Shown here: piece after piece, positions 1-7,914 of the stretch
How the letters are laid out: every line of letters begins with the position of its first letter
How positions within the stretch are numbered: the stretch's first letter is position 1
Source of the DNA: Lancefieldella parvula_C
Lineage (GTDB): Bacteria; Actinomycetota; Coriobacteriia; Coriobacteriales; Atopobiaceae
Direction of reading: 5' to 3'
NCBI RefSeq assembly: GCF_000758945.1
Contig: NZ_JRND01000003.1
Location: forward strand, 1-64,000
DNA: 64,000 bases
The notes under the pieces: model-generated
The model's database searches: none
The model's input: the letters and a program-made list of their open reading frames with translations, nothing else
Told to the model about the DNA's origin: nothing
Program-made: the position numbers and the translations under genes

Positions 1-306
1 GCGGTTTACAACTTGCTCGATTTTTCCTCTCTTGAGACGCATGCTTTTGACGGAAAAGAGGAGTCCGTTTCTTTGGGTGAGCGACAAAAAATTGGTCTTT
101 TGAGAGCTCTATCCAGAAAACAAGGGGCACTTGTTTTGGATGAACCTCTACAGAATTTAGATGCGCCAACAGCTCAGAGGCTTTGTAGATATCTCGCCAA
201 CCTCAAAGGTGGTCGGACTGTCGTGGTGATTATGCACTCTGATGAACTAGATCAAGAAGCAGACGTTCTTCTCGATATCCAAGATGGCCAATTGTATGCG
301 CATTGA
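1..306 (+). CDS. ABC transporter ATP-binding protein, C-terminal part (cut by window edge)
   Basis: The reading frame is open from the first base and ends with TGA at 304-306; the start lies outside the window. The visible ~100 residues carry an ABC signature-like stretch (SLGERQKI), followed by a Walker B segment (ALVLDEP) and a D-loop-like NLDAP. This is the order expected at the end of an ABC nucleotide-binding domain. It would hydrolyse ATP to drive a transporter at the inner face of the membrane. The signature is degenerate (SLGER rather than LSGGQ). The substrate cannot be told from this fragment. The downstream glycosyltransferase has its own promoter, so a shared operon is not evident. 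Confidence 0.8.
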   Translation, partial: AVYNLLDFSSLETHAFDGKEESVSLGERQKIGLLRALSRKQGALVLDEPLQNLDAPTAQRLCRYLANLKGGRTVVVIMHSDELDQEADVLLDIQDGQLYAH

Positions 307-341
307 TGGGGGAGAAAAATAGATTCCAAGGCACGGGCGCT

Positions 342-371
342 TTGACCCTTTCGTTGCGCTAAGATTATAAG
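342..371 (+). promoter_or_regulatory. Predicted sigma-70-type promoter for the glycosyltransferase gene
   Basis: TTGACC (342-347) and TATAAG (366-371) are separated by 18 bases; each matches the consensus at 5 of 6 positions. Transcription would start near 378, about 60 bases before the ATG at 439. Confidence 0.5.
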
Positions 372-438
372 GTAATTGTTTAACGAGAGGTTTTGGCTGA
401 TAAAACATATTTGCCTTGAGTTTGGAGCGTAGGGATAT

Positions 439-1746
439 ATGCCATTGCAATTTAACAGACTCGGTATCACTCCAATCGTTGTTTTTAACTTTATTATCTG
501 GCTTTTCTTTACACTCGCATACTTCTATCAGATTGTGTATATCCTTCGCGTCTTAGTTAAGGGTGAGGTAAAGCTTCCAAAGGCAAAAAAGCAGCACCGC
601 TATGCTTTCTTTATTGCCGCTCACAACGAAGAGCCAGTTATTGGCAATCTTGTCAGGTCTATTCTTTCTCAGGATTATCCTCGAGAACTGATGGATGTCT
701 TTGTTGTTGCAGACGCTTGTACCGATAAAACAGCTGAAGAGGCAAGAAAAGCTGGAGCAATTACTTGGGAGAGAAATGACCTTGCTCGTAAAGGTAAGAG
801 CTGGGTTATGGACTATGGCTTTGACCGCATTCTTAATGAGTACGGTGACAAATACGAGGCTTTTATTATTATGGACGCCGATAACCTGGTTTCTCCAAGT
901 TACTTAAAGATTATGAATCAGGCTTTTGACGCAGGATATCTTGTCTGCACCAGTTACAGAAACTCAAAGAATTTTGATTCTAGCTGGGTAAGTTCTGCCT
1001 ATGCTACTTGGTTTATGCGTGAGGCAAAGTTCTTGAATAACGCTCGTATGATGATGGGCACCAGTTGTGCAGTTTCTGGTTCCGGCTGGATGGTTTCTTC
1101 TCGCATTATTAAAGGTATGCATGGATGGGATTTCCATACTCTCACTGAGGATATTCAGTTCTCTACCTTCTGCAGCGCTCATAACATCCAAATCGGTTAT
1201 GCGCCTGCAGAGTTCTTTGATGAGCAGCCTTTGACTTTTAAGGCGTCATGGACACAGCGCATGCGTTGGACAAAAGGCTTCTACCAGGTGTTTTTCTCGT
1301 ATGGCTTTGATCTACTTAAAGGTATTTTTAAGGGTCAGTTTGCCTCATACGATATGCTGATGACCATTGCTCCAGGCATGATTTTGACGCTGCTTTCAGC
1401 CTTTATTAATGGTACTTACCTGTTGGTTGGCTATTTGAGCCACGGCTTTGTTGCTACTGACGCAGAGATTGCTATGAGTGTTGGATCTTTGGTTATGACG
1501 GTTTTCTCGATGTATGCGGTCTTCTTTATTCTGGCGCTTATTACCACTATCTCGGAGTACAAGCATTTCCACGTAAAGAAGAAGTGGCGTATTTTTACCA
1601 ATCTCTTCACGTTCCCTATTTTTATGATGACGTATATCCCTATTACCGTTGCGGCTTTGTTCAAAAAGGTTGAGTGGGTTCCTACTAAACATGACATTGC
1701 TGTTAACTTTGAGGATGTTATTGCTTCAAGTGGGAGTTCAAATTAA
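439..1746 (+). CDS. Membrane-bound family 2 glycosyltransferase
   Basis: A 435-residue protein with an N-terminal membrane helix (residues ~10-35), a cytoplasmic GT2 catalytic domain and three or so C-terminal membrane helices. Visible motifs are AAHNEE near residue 57, the metal-binding MDADN near 145, an ED pair (TEDIQF) near 235 and QRMRW near 273. The D,D,D,QxxRW pattern is typical of processive GT2 enzymes (cellulose/hyaluronan synthase-like) that polymerise and export a polysaccharide, or of single-step membrane enzymes that glycosylate lipids. The sugar donor and product cannot be assigned. No other cell-wall gene is adjacent. The start at 439 has AGGGA just upstream. Confidence 0.85.
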   Translation: MPLQFNRLGITPIVVFNFIIWLFFTLAYFYQIVYILRVLVKGEVKLPKAKKQHRYAFFIAAHNEEPVIGNLVRSILSQDYPRELMDVFVVADACTDKTAEEARKAGAITWERNDLARKGKSWVMDYGFDRILNEYGDKYEAFIIMDADNLVSPSYLKIMNQAFDAGYLVCTSYRNSKNFDSSWVSSAYATWFMREAKFLNNARMMMGTSCAVSGSGWMVSSRIIKGMHGWDFHTLTEDIQFSTFCSAHNIQIGYAPAEFFDEQPLTFKASWTQRMRWTKGFYQVFFSYGFDLLKGIFKGQFASYDMLMTIAPGMILTLLSAFINGTYLLVGYLSHGFVATDAEIAMSVGSLVMTVFSMYAVFFILALITTISEYKHFHVKKKWRIFTNLFTFPIFMMTYIPITVAALFKKVEWVPTKHDIAVNFEDVIASSGSSN

Positions 1747-1763
1747 ATAATTAGCTCCACTGG

Positions 1764-1804
1764 TGGTACAATGCCAAAACACGTTGAGCATGACCGGTAG
1801 GTCA
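1764..1804 (+). promoter_or_regulatory. guaB upstream region: extended -10 and hairpin next to the RBS
   Basis: TGGTACAAT at 1764-1772 fits an extended -10 element; no good -35 is visible. A short hairpin, TGACC (1791-1795) / GGTCA (1800-1804), abuts the GGAGGG ribosome-binding site at 1805-1810 and could affect initiation. Confidence 0.35.
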
Positions 1805-1821
1805 GGAGGGAGCCAAAAACA

Positions 1822-3345
1822 ATGGCAAAGTTCTTCGAAGGCGAATCGCATACATTTTCTGAGTATCTTTTGGTTCCTGGCTATTCATCAGCTGAGAACA
1901 TCCCTGCAAATGTTTCTTTGAAGACTCCTCTGGTAAAGTTTAAGCGTGGCGAGAAAAGCGCAATTGAGCTCAACATTCCTATGGTGTCTGCAGTAATGCA
2001 GTCAGTTTCTGGTCCTCGTCTGGCAATTGCCTTAGCCCAGCAGGGCGGCATTGCCTTTATTTATGGCTCTCAGTCTGCTGAAAATGAAGCTCAGATGGTT
2101 CGCGAGGTTAAGAGCTACAAGGCAGGCTTTGTTGTTTCTGACTCAACACTCACTCCAGAGATGACCCTTGGTGACGTGCTTGACCTTAAAGAGAAGACTG
2201 GTCACTCCACCATGCCTGTCACTGACGATGGCACTTCTCGCGGTAAGCTCGTGGGCATTGTTACCTCTCGTGACTATCGTCCTTCTCGCGATGATCGCTC
2301 TAAGCTGGTATCTGAGTTTATGACTCCAGCTGATAAGCTTATTACCGCAGCTGAGGATACCACCCTTAAAGAGGCAAATGACCTTATCTGGGACAACAAG
2401 CTCAATACCCTTCCTATTGTCGATAAGAACGGTCACCTGGTCAGCCTTGTATTCCGCAAGGATTATGATTCCCACAAGTCTGCCCCAGATGAGCTTCTTG
2501 ATGACTCCAAGCGCTACATGGTTGGCGCTGGTATTAATACTCGTGACTATGAAACCCGCGTTCCTCTGCTTGTTGATGCAGGCGCTGATGTTTTATGCAT
2601 TGACTCTTCTGAGGGCTATTCCGAGTGGCAGAAGCGCACGCTTGAATGGGTTCGTGCAACTTACGGTGATTCCGTCAAGATTGGCGCAGGTAACGTTGTA
2701 GATGCTGAGGGCTTCCGCTTCTTGGCAGAGGCTGGCGCTGACTTTATCAAGATTGGTATCGGCGGCGGTTCTATCTGCATCACTCGTGAGCAGAAGGGCA
2801 TTGGTCGTGGTCAGGCAACCTCTGTCATTGATGTTGCTCGCGCTCGTGATGAGTACTTTGAGGAGACTGGCATCTATATTCCAATCTGCTCTGACGGTGG
2901 AATTGTCTACGACTATCACATGACTTTGGCCCTTGCTATGGGTTCTGACTTCATGATGCTTGGTCGTTACTTTGCTCGCTTTGATGAGAGTCCTTCTGAC
3001 CGCGTTATTGTTAACGGCTCTTATATGAAGGAATACTGGGGCGAGGGTTCTGCACGTGCTCGTAACTGGCAACGCTACGACCTTGGCGGCAACAAGCGCG
3101 GTCTTTCCTTTGTTGAGGGCGTTGATTCTTACGTTCCATACGCAGGTCCTTTGAAGGATGGCGTTGACGCATCACTTCTGAAGGTCAAGTCCACCATGTG
3201 TAACTGCGGTGCTCTTGATATTCCTGAGCTTCGCGATAAGGCAAAGATTACACTTGTCTCTTCAACTTCAATTGTTGAGGGCGGCGCACACGACGTCTTG
3301 CTGAAAGATTCAAACCAGCAGGTCAGCTACAATTTCCGTTCATAA
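1822..3345 (+). CDS. guaB: IMP dehydrogenase
   Basis: Oxidises IMP to XMP with NAD+, the committed step of guanine nucleotide synthesis in the cytosol. The protein is 507 residues, normal for the family. It has an N-terminal barrel segment, a CBS-domain pair (about residues 95-220, with PVTDDG and IVTSRDY), then the second half of the barrel. The catalytic loop GGGSICITRE places the nucleophilic cysteine at residue 319, followed by the SDGGI phosphate-binding segment. The start at 1822 follows GGAGGG by a suitable distance. Transcription may read into leuS, 75 bases downstream, but a hairpin lies between them. Confidence 0.96.
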   Translation: MAKFFEGESHTFSEYLLVPGYSSAENIPANVSLKTPLVKFKRGEKSAIELNIPMVSAVMQSVSGPRLAIALAQQGGIAFIYGSQSAENEAQMVREVKSYKAGFVVSDSTLTPEMTLGDVLDLKEKTGHSTMPVTDDGTSRGKLVGIVTSRDYRPSRDDRSKLVSEFMTPADKLITAAEDTTLKEANDLIWDNKLNTLPIVDKNGHLVSLVFRKDYDSHKSAPDELLDDSKRYMVGAGINTRDYETRVPLLVDAGADVLCIDSSEGYSEWQKRTLEWVRATYGDSVKIGAGNVVDAEGFRFLAEAGADFIKIGIGGGSICITREQKGIGRGQATSVIDVARARDEYFEETGIYIPICSDGGIVYDYHMTLALAMGSDFMMLGRYFARFDESPSDRVIVNGSYMKEYWGEGSARARNWQRYDLGGNKRGLSFVEGVDSYVPYAGPLKDGVDASLLKVKSTMCNCGALDIPELRDKAKITLVSSTSIVEGGAHDVLLKDSNQQVSYNFRS

Positions 3346-3368
3346 CTCACAGGATGTATGGACTACGA

Positions 3369-3397
3369 GCGTCACCAAGTATTTTGCTTGGTGACGC
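3369..3397 (+). promoter_or_regulatory. Hairpin in the guaB-leuS intergenic leader
   Basis: A perfect 11-bp inverted repeat, GCGTCACCAAG (3369-3379) and CTTGGTGACGC (3387-3397), with a 7-base loop. No T-run follows, so it is not a standard intrinsic terminator. It lies 24 bases upstream of the chosen leuS start and could be a processing site, a weak terminator or an operator. Confidence 0.5.
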
Positions 3398-3420
3398 ATC
3401 GCTATAAGAAAGGGGAACTC

Positions 3421-5994
3421 GTGGAAAACGAGGAAGTACAGAACGTATCCGATACAGGTGATTTTCCTGCTTACGACGCTGAGGCTATTGAAACTAAGTG
3501 GCAGCGTGTCTGGGAAGAGCAGAATCTTTACAAGACAGAAGAAGACAGCTCAAGGCCTAAAAAATACGTTCTAGAGATGTTCCCTTATCCTTCGGGCGAT
3601 CTTCACATGGGTCACGCTCGTAACTACACCATTGGCGATGCTATGGCTCGTCAGGCTCGTATGCGTGGCTTTGACGTTTTGCATCCAATGGGCTTTGACG
3701 CTTTTGGTCTTCCTGCAGAAAACGCTGCTATTAAGCACAATACCCAGCCTTCCGTGTGGACTCATAAGAATATTGACCAGGCTGTAAAGACCATGTTCCG
3801 CATGGGTTTTGCTTACGACAAAGACCGCATGTTTAACACGTGTGACCCTGAGTACTACAAGTGGGGTCAGTGGATTTTTCTCAAGATGCTTGAGAAGGGT
3901 CTGGTATATCGTGCAACAAGCCCTGTTAACTGGTGCCCTAACGACAAAACTGTTCTTGCAAACGAGCAGGTAGTTAACGGTAAGTGCTGGCGCTGTGGTG
4001 CGGTTCCAGAGAAGCGTGAGCTCTCTCAGTGGTACCTGCGCATTACTGATTACGCGCAGGAGCTTCTTGATGACCTTGACCAGCTTGAGGGCTGGCCAGA
4101 GCGTGTTCGTGCTATGCAGGCAAACTGGATTGGTCGCTCCGAGGGCGCAGAGATTGACTTCACCCTGGCAGATACTGATGGCGTCACGCCAACCGATACC
4201 AAGATGACCGTCTTTACCACTCGTGCAGATACCATCTATGGCTGCACCTTCATGCTGCTCCCACCAGAGTCCAAGCTTGCTGCTGAGCTGGTAGAGGATT
4301 CAGAGTACAAGGCTGCCTTTGACGCCCTTCACGAGGAGGCCGTAAAGGTTTCTTCCATTGATCGCCAGGGAACAGACCGCGAGAAACACGGTGTATTCAC
4401 TGGCCGTTACGCAATTAACCCCGTTACCGGACAGACCGTACCAATTTGGGTTGCTGACTACGTCCTTCTCGACTATGGTACTGGCGCCGTTATGGGTGTT
4501 CCATCAGGCGATAAGCGCGACTTTGACTTTGCTAAGAAGTATGACCTGCCTATTGTTCCTATCATTTGCGAAGAGGGAACTGATATTTACGAGGAGCTCA
4601 AGGGAGTTTCCGAGTACAAGGTAACCTCTGTTGACTGGGACGGACCAATGGATACCGTTGGTATTCTCGTCCAGTCTGGTCCTTTCACCGGACTTCGCGG
4701 TGGTAAGCATTCCGAGGCAGAGGAGGCTGTTGTTGCCTATCTGACTAAGTACAACGTTGGACGTAGAACTGTTCAGTTCCGCCTTCGTGACTGGCTCATC
4801 TCAAGGCAGCGTTACTGGGGCAATCCAATTCCAATGATTCATTGCGATTGCTGTGGTGACGTCCCAGTTCCTTATGATCAGCTCCCTGTTACGCTTCCAG
4901 ACAATCTTGACCTGGCAGCAGGAGATACTCTTGCTGAGTGCAAGGAGTTTGTAGAGACCACCTGTCCTCAGTGCGGCAAGCCCGCCAAGCGTATCACTGA
5001 TACCATGGACACTTTCACCTGCTCTAGCTGGTATTATCTGCGCTACTGCGATCCACACAACACCGAGCTTCCTTTTTCTAAGGAGTCAGTGGACCGCTGG
5101 ATGCCGGTAGATAACTACATTGGTGGCATTGAGCACGCAATTCTGCACCTTCTGTATTCTCGATTCTTTACTAAGGTCCTTCGTGACCTGGGCATGATTG
5201 CTATTGACGAGCCATTTAAGAACCTGATGACCCAGGGTATGGTCAAGGATGAGCACGGCGACACCATGTCAAAGTCAAAGGGTAACGTTGTACCTCCAAG
5301 CTCTGTCATTGAGCCTTACGGTGCAGATACGATGCGTCTTGCCATTCTCTTTGTTGCTCCACCAGAGAAGGATTTTGACTGGGACGAGAAGGTCGTTGCA
5401 GGTGCAAACCGCTTTATCAAGCGCGCATGGCGTGTGGTTTGGGAACTCTCTCGCACCGCTGATGCTTCTGCCGTACTCGACCACACCGCTTTGGATGCAA
5501 AGTCGCTTGAGCTCAACCGCGTTCTCAACGCTATGGGAATCCGCTGCACCACCGAGTTTGACAAGGGCCAGTTCAACACTGCTATTTCTGCAGTTATGGA
5601 GCTGGTTAATGCAGCAAGCGCCTATATCAACGAGGTTCCTGCAGAGTCTAGAGACGCTGCACTTTGCTACAAGGTTGCAAATGATGTTGTTGCCATGCTG
5701 GCTCCAATCATTCCTCACTGGGCTGAGGAGCTCAGCCACGAGGCTCTGGGTAAAGACACACCTGTCTATCACCAGCCTTGGCCAGAGTTTGACCCAGAGC
5801 AGGCAAAGAGCAATACCGTTGAAATTGCTGTTCAGCTTAAGGGTAAGGTTCGCGCTCGCATTGAGGTTGCTGCAGATGCTTCTGAGGAAGAGCTCACTGC
5901 AGCCGCAACTGAGGCAATTACCGATCAGCTTGAGGGTAAAGAGATTAGAAAAGTCATTGTTGTTAAGGGTCGACTTGTGAATATCGTTGCCTAA
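3421..5994 (+). CDS. leuS: Leucyl-tRNA synthetase
   Basis: Charges tRNA-Leu with leucine in the cytosol. The class I signature appears as HMGH (residues 62-65) and the KMSKS-type loop as MSKSK (616-620). The region between contains the CP1 editing domain and two Cys pairs of the zinc-binding type (around 157-180 and 475-520). The length of 857 residues is normal. The frame is open from 3358, but I chose the GTG at 3421: AAGGGGA precedes it, the family homology begins just after it, and the upstream part overlaps the 11-bp hairpin. A terminator follows at 6062. Confidence 0.96.
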   Translation: MENEEVQNVSDTGDFPAYDAEAIETKWQRVWEEQNLYKTEEDSSRPKKYVLEMFPYPSGDLHMGHARNYTIGDAMARQARMRGFDVLHPMGFDAFGLPAENAAIKHNTQPSVWTHKNIDQAVKTMFRMGFAYDKDRMFNTCDPEYYKWGQWIFLKMLEKGLVYRATSPVNWCPNDKTVLANEQVVNGKCWRCGAVPEKRELSQWYLRITDYAQELLDDLDQLEGWPERVRAMQANWIGRSEGAEIDFTLADTDGVTPTDTKMTVFTTRADTIYGCTFMLLPPESKLAAELVEDSEYKAAFDALHEEAVKVSSIDRQGTDREKHGVFTGRYAINPVTGQTVPIWVADYVLLDYGTGAVMGVPSGDKRDFDFAKKYDLPIVPIICEEGTDIYEELKGVSEYKVTSVDWDGPMDTVGILVQSGPFTGLRGGKHSEAEEAVVAYLTKYNVGRRTVQFRLRDWLISRQRYWGNPIPMIHCDCCGDVPVPYDQLPVTLPDNLDLAAGDTLAECKEFVETTCPQCGKPAKRITDTMDTFTCSSWYYLRYCDPHNTELPFSKESVDRWMPVDNYIGGIEHAILHLLYSRFFTKVLRDLGMIAIDEPFKNLMTQGMVKDEHGDTMSKSKGNVVPPSSVIEPYGADTMRLAILFVAPPEKDFDWDEKVVAGANRFIKRAWRVVWELSRTADASAVLDHTALDAKSLELNRVLNAMGIRCTTEFDKGQFNTAISAVMELVNAASAYINEVPAESRDAALCYKVANDVVAMLAPIIPHWAEELSHEALGKDTPVYHQPWPEFDPEQAKSNTVEIAVQLKGKVRARIEVAADASEEELTAAATEAITDQLEGKEIRKVIVVKGRLVNIVA

Positions 5995-6061
5995 CAGCAA
6001 AAACACTTGACGAGAAGCCCTGTATCTCGTAAGATATCTCTAAACGTAGTTGTTATTAGTT

Positions 6062-6097
6062 GGAAGTGGGGTTGAGTTTTGACCCCGCTTCCTTTCT
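6062..6097 (+). terminator. Intrinsic terminator between leuS and rimP
   Basis: GGAAGTGGGGT (6062-6072) pairs with ACCCCGCTTCC (6082-6092) with one G-U pair and a 9-base loop, followed by TTTCT. It separates leuS from the rimP operon and could also act as a leader attenuator, since it is only ~25 bases before the rimP start. Confidence 0.75.
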
Positions 6098-6118
6098 GTA
6101 TATAGATGAGGAGGTCAA

Positions 6119-6613
6119 ATGCAAAACGAAGGTGCAACACAGAAAATCTTGTCCGCACTAGAGCAGGCTGCACTCAATCACCACATTGATATTGTTGATG
6201 TTGAGATTATTGGTTCTTCTAAGAATCCTGTGGTCAGAGTAAGAATTGACCATGATGATGAGACAGCAGAGACCATTTCTCTTGATGAAGTTGCTCAAGA
6301 AACATCATGGATCTCAGAGACCATAGATGAGCTTGATCCATTCCCAGCATCATTTACCTTGGAGGTTTCTTCTCCAGGAATGGCTCGTCCGCTTCGCCGC
6401 GCAAAAGACTTTGAGCGCTTTGCAGGAGAAGAGATTCAGCTTCAGACTACCGCCACAGAGGGACGCCGTAAATTTACCGGCAAACTCTTGGGCATTGAGG
6501 GTGCAACTATCTCAATCCAGACAGAAGATGAAGTCTGTACTGTTGATTTGTCTGAGTTAAAGAAGTGCGTTATTAAACCAGTTTTTGATTTCTCGGCCTC
6601 AGCCAAGAAGTAG
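6119..6613 (+). CDS. rimP: Ribosome maturation factor RimP
   Basis: A 164-residue protein of the RimP family, needed for late assembly of the 30S subunit. Features are the VEIIGSSKNPVVRVRID segment in the N-terminal half, the conserved LEVSSPGMARPL segment near residue 85, and a C-terminal SH3-like beta domain. The start is set by GAGGAGGTC directly upstream. It heads the rimP-nusA-infB-rbfA cluster, the usual order in bacteria, with 16 bases to nusA. Confidence 0.95.
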   Translation: MQNEGATQKILSALEQAALNHHIDIVDVEIIGSSKNPVVRVRIDHDDETAETISLDEVAQETSWISETIDELDPFPASFTLEVSSPGMARPLRRAKDFERFAGEEIQLQTTATEGRRKFTGKLLGIEGATISIQTEDEVCTVDLSELKKCVIKPVFDFSASAKK

Positions 6614-6629
6614 ATAGAGAGGATTATTC

Positions 6630-7871
6630 ATGGCATCTGAAATGATGGAAGCTTTGATGTTGCTTTGCCAGGAGAAGCACATCGATGAGTTGTATCTTCT
6701 GGACCGTTTGGAGCAGTCTCTGGCAAAAAGCTATGCTGACGTCCTCCATCTTGATTTTGGCGCCCGTGTCACCATTGATAGGGCTACTGGTCGTGTCTAC
6801 GTCTATGAGCTTGTCCCTAAGGGCGAGCCAGATGAGGAGACCGGTTTGTACACCGAGTTTGACGAGGTTGATGTAACTCCTCCAGATACCAGCCGTATTG
6901 CTGCACAGCATGCTAAGGCAGAGATTAAGACCCTTGTGCGCAATGCCGCCCGTGCTCAGATTTATGATGAGTTCCGTGGCCGCATTGGTGACATCATCAC
7001 AGGTACTGTTCTTCAGTCCACTCCTGATTTCACCATCATTAAGATTCGTGAGGGTGTTGAGGCAGAGCTTCCACACTTTGATCAGCGCCGTTTCCCTGAT
7101 GAGCGCGATGAGCGTCCAGCAGGCGAGCGTTACCTTCACAACCAGCGCATTAAGGCAATTATCGTAGACGTTCGCGATCCTAATGCAACTCAGCCAGCAG
7201 TTCGTGGTGAGCGTCAGCGTCCACCAATTGTTGTTTCTCGTACCCACCCAGATCTTATTCGTCGTCTCTTTGAGCTTGAGGTTCCAGAGGTTTATGACGG
7301 TGTTGTAAGCATCCGCTCCATTGCTCGTGAGGCTGGCGTTCGCTCCAAGATTGCTGTTTCTTCCGTTGACGAGCGCCTTGATCCAGTTGGTGCTTGCGTT
7401 GGTCCTAAGGGCAGCCGTGTTCGCACCGTAGTTTCTGAGCTCCGTGGAGAGCGCGTTGACGTTGTGCCTTGGTTTGACGATGCTGCTCGTTGCGTTGCGT
7501 CTGCACTTTCACCTGCACGCGTTTCTCGCGTTATTGTTGATGGCGCTACGGGACACGCAACTGTTATTGTTCCTGATGATCAGCTGTCTTTGGCAATTGG
7601 TAAAGAGGGCCAGAATGCTCGACTTGCTGCTCGCCTAACTGGTCTTCACATTGACATCAAGAACGAATCCCTTGCTGCAAGCATTCTGAACAACCTTCCT
7701 GAGGTTGTTGAAGAGACTGTTGACGAGGAAGAGATTGCTCATCGTTGTAAGTATGTGAGCCCTAACGGAACTCCTTGCCGCAATATGGCAAGACCTGGTT
7801 CTGATTTCTGTGGCATTCATGATGACATGGAGAATGCAGAGATTTCTTCTGATCCAGACTCACTGATCTAG
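6630..7871 (+). CDS. nusA: Transcription elongation/termination factor NusA with a Cys-rich C-terminal tail
   Basis: NusA binds RNA polymerase and nascent RNA and controls pausing, termination and antitermination. The order is an N-terminal polymerase-binding domain (1-~125), an S1 domain, and two KH domains (GPKGSRVRTVVSELRGE and LAIGKEGQNARLAARL). After the KH pair the protein does not carry the acidic repeats of E. coli NusA. It ends in a 40-residue tail with C373, C383, C394 and H397 (C-x9-C-x10-C-x2-H), which looks like a small metal site. The gene usually found next, ylxR, is absent; infB follows after 43 bases. The core identification is certain; the tail's role is unknown. Confidence 0.95.
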   Translation: MASEMMEALMLLCQEKHIDELYLLDRLEQSLAKSYADVLHLDFGARVTIDRATGRVYVYELVPKGEPDEETGLYTEFDEVDVTPPDTSRIAAQHAKAEIKTLVRNAARAQIYDEFRGRIGDIITGTVLQSTPDFTIIKIREGVEAELPHFDQRRFPDERDERPAGERYLHNQRIKAIIVDVRDPNATQPAVRGERQRPPIVVSRTHPDLIRRLFELEVPEVYDGVVSIRSIAREAGVRSKIAVSSVDERLDPVGACVGPKGSRVRTVVSELRGERVDVVPWFDDAARCVASALSPARVSRVIVDGATGHATVIVPDDQLSLAIGKEGQNARLAARLTGLHIDIKNESLAASILNNLPEVVEETVDEEEIAHRCKYVSPNGTPCRNMARPGSDFCGIHDDMENAEISSDPDSLI

Positions 7872-7914
7872 TCAACTACCTGTAACTATCCCGTCAACCG
7901 GAAGGTTTTCATAT

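Noticed and set aside
3346..3420. T-box leader for leuS
   Set aside because: The spacer is only 75 bases and lacks the T-box sequence; only a simple hairpin is present.
3358..3420. Earlier leuS start at 3358
   Set aside because: The extra 21 residues overlap the hairpin and do not resemble LeuRS; GTG 3421 has a good ribosome-binding site.
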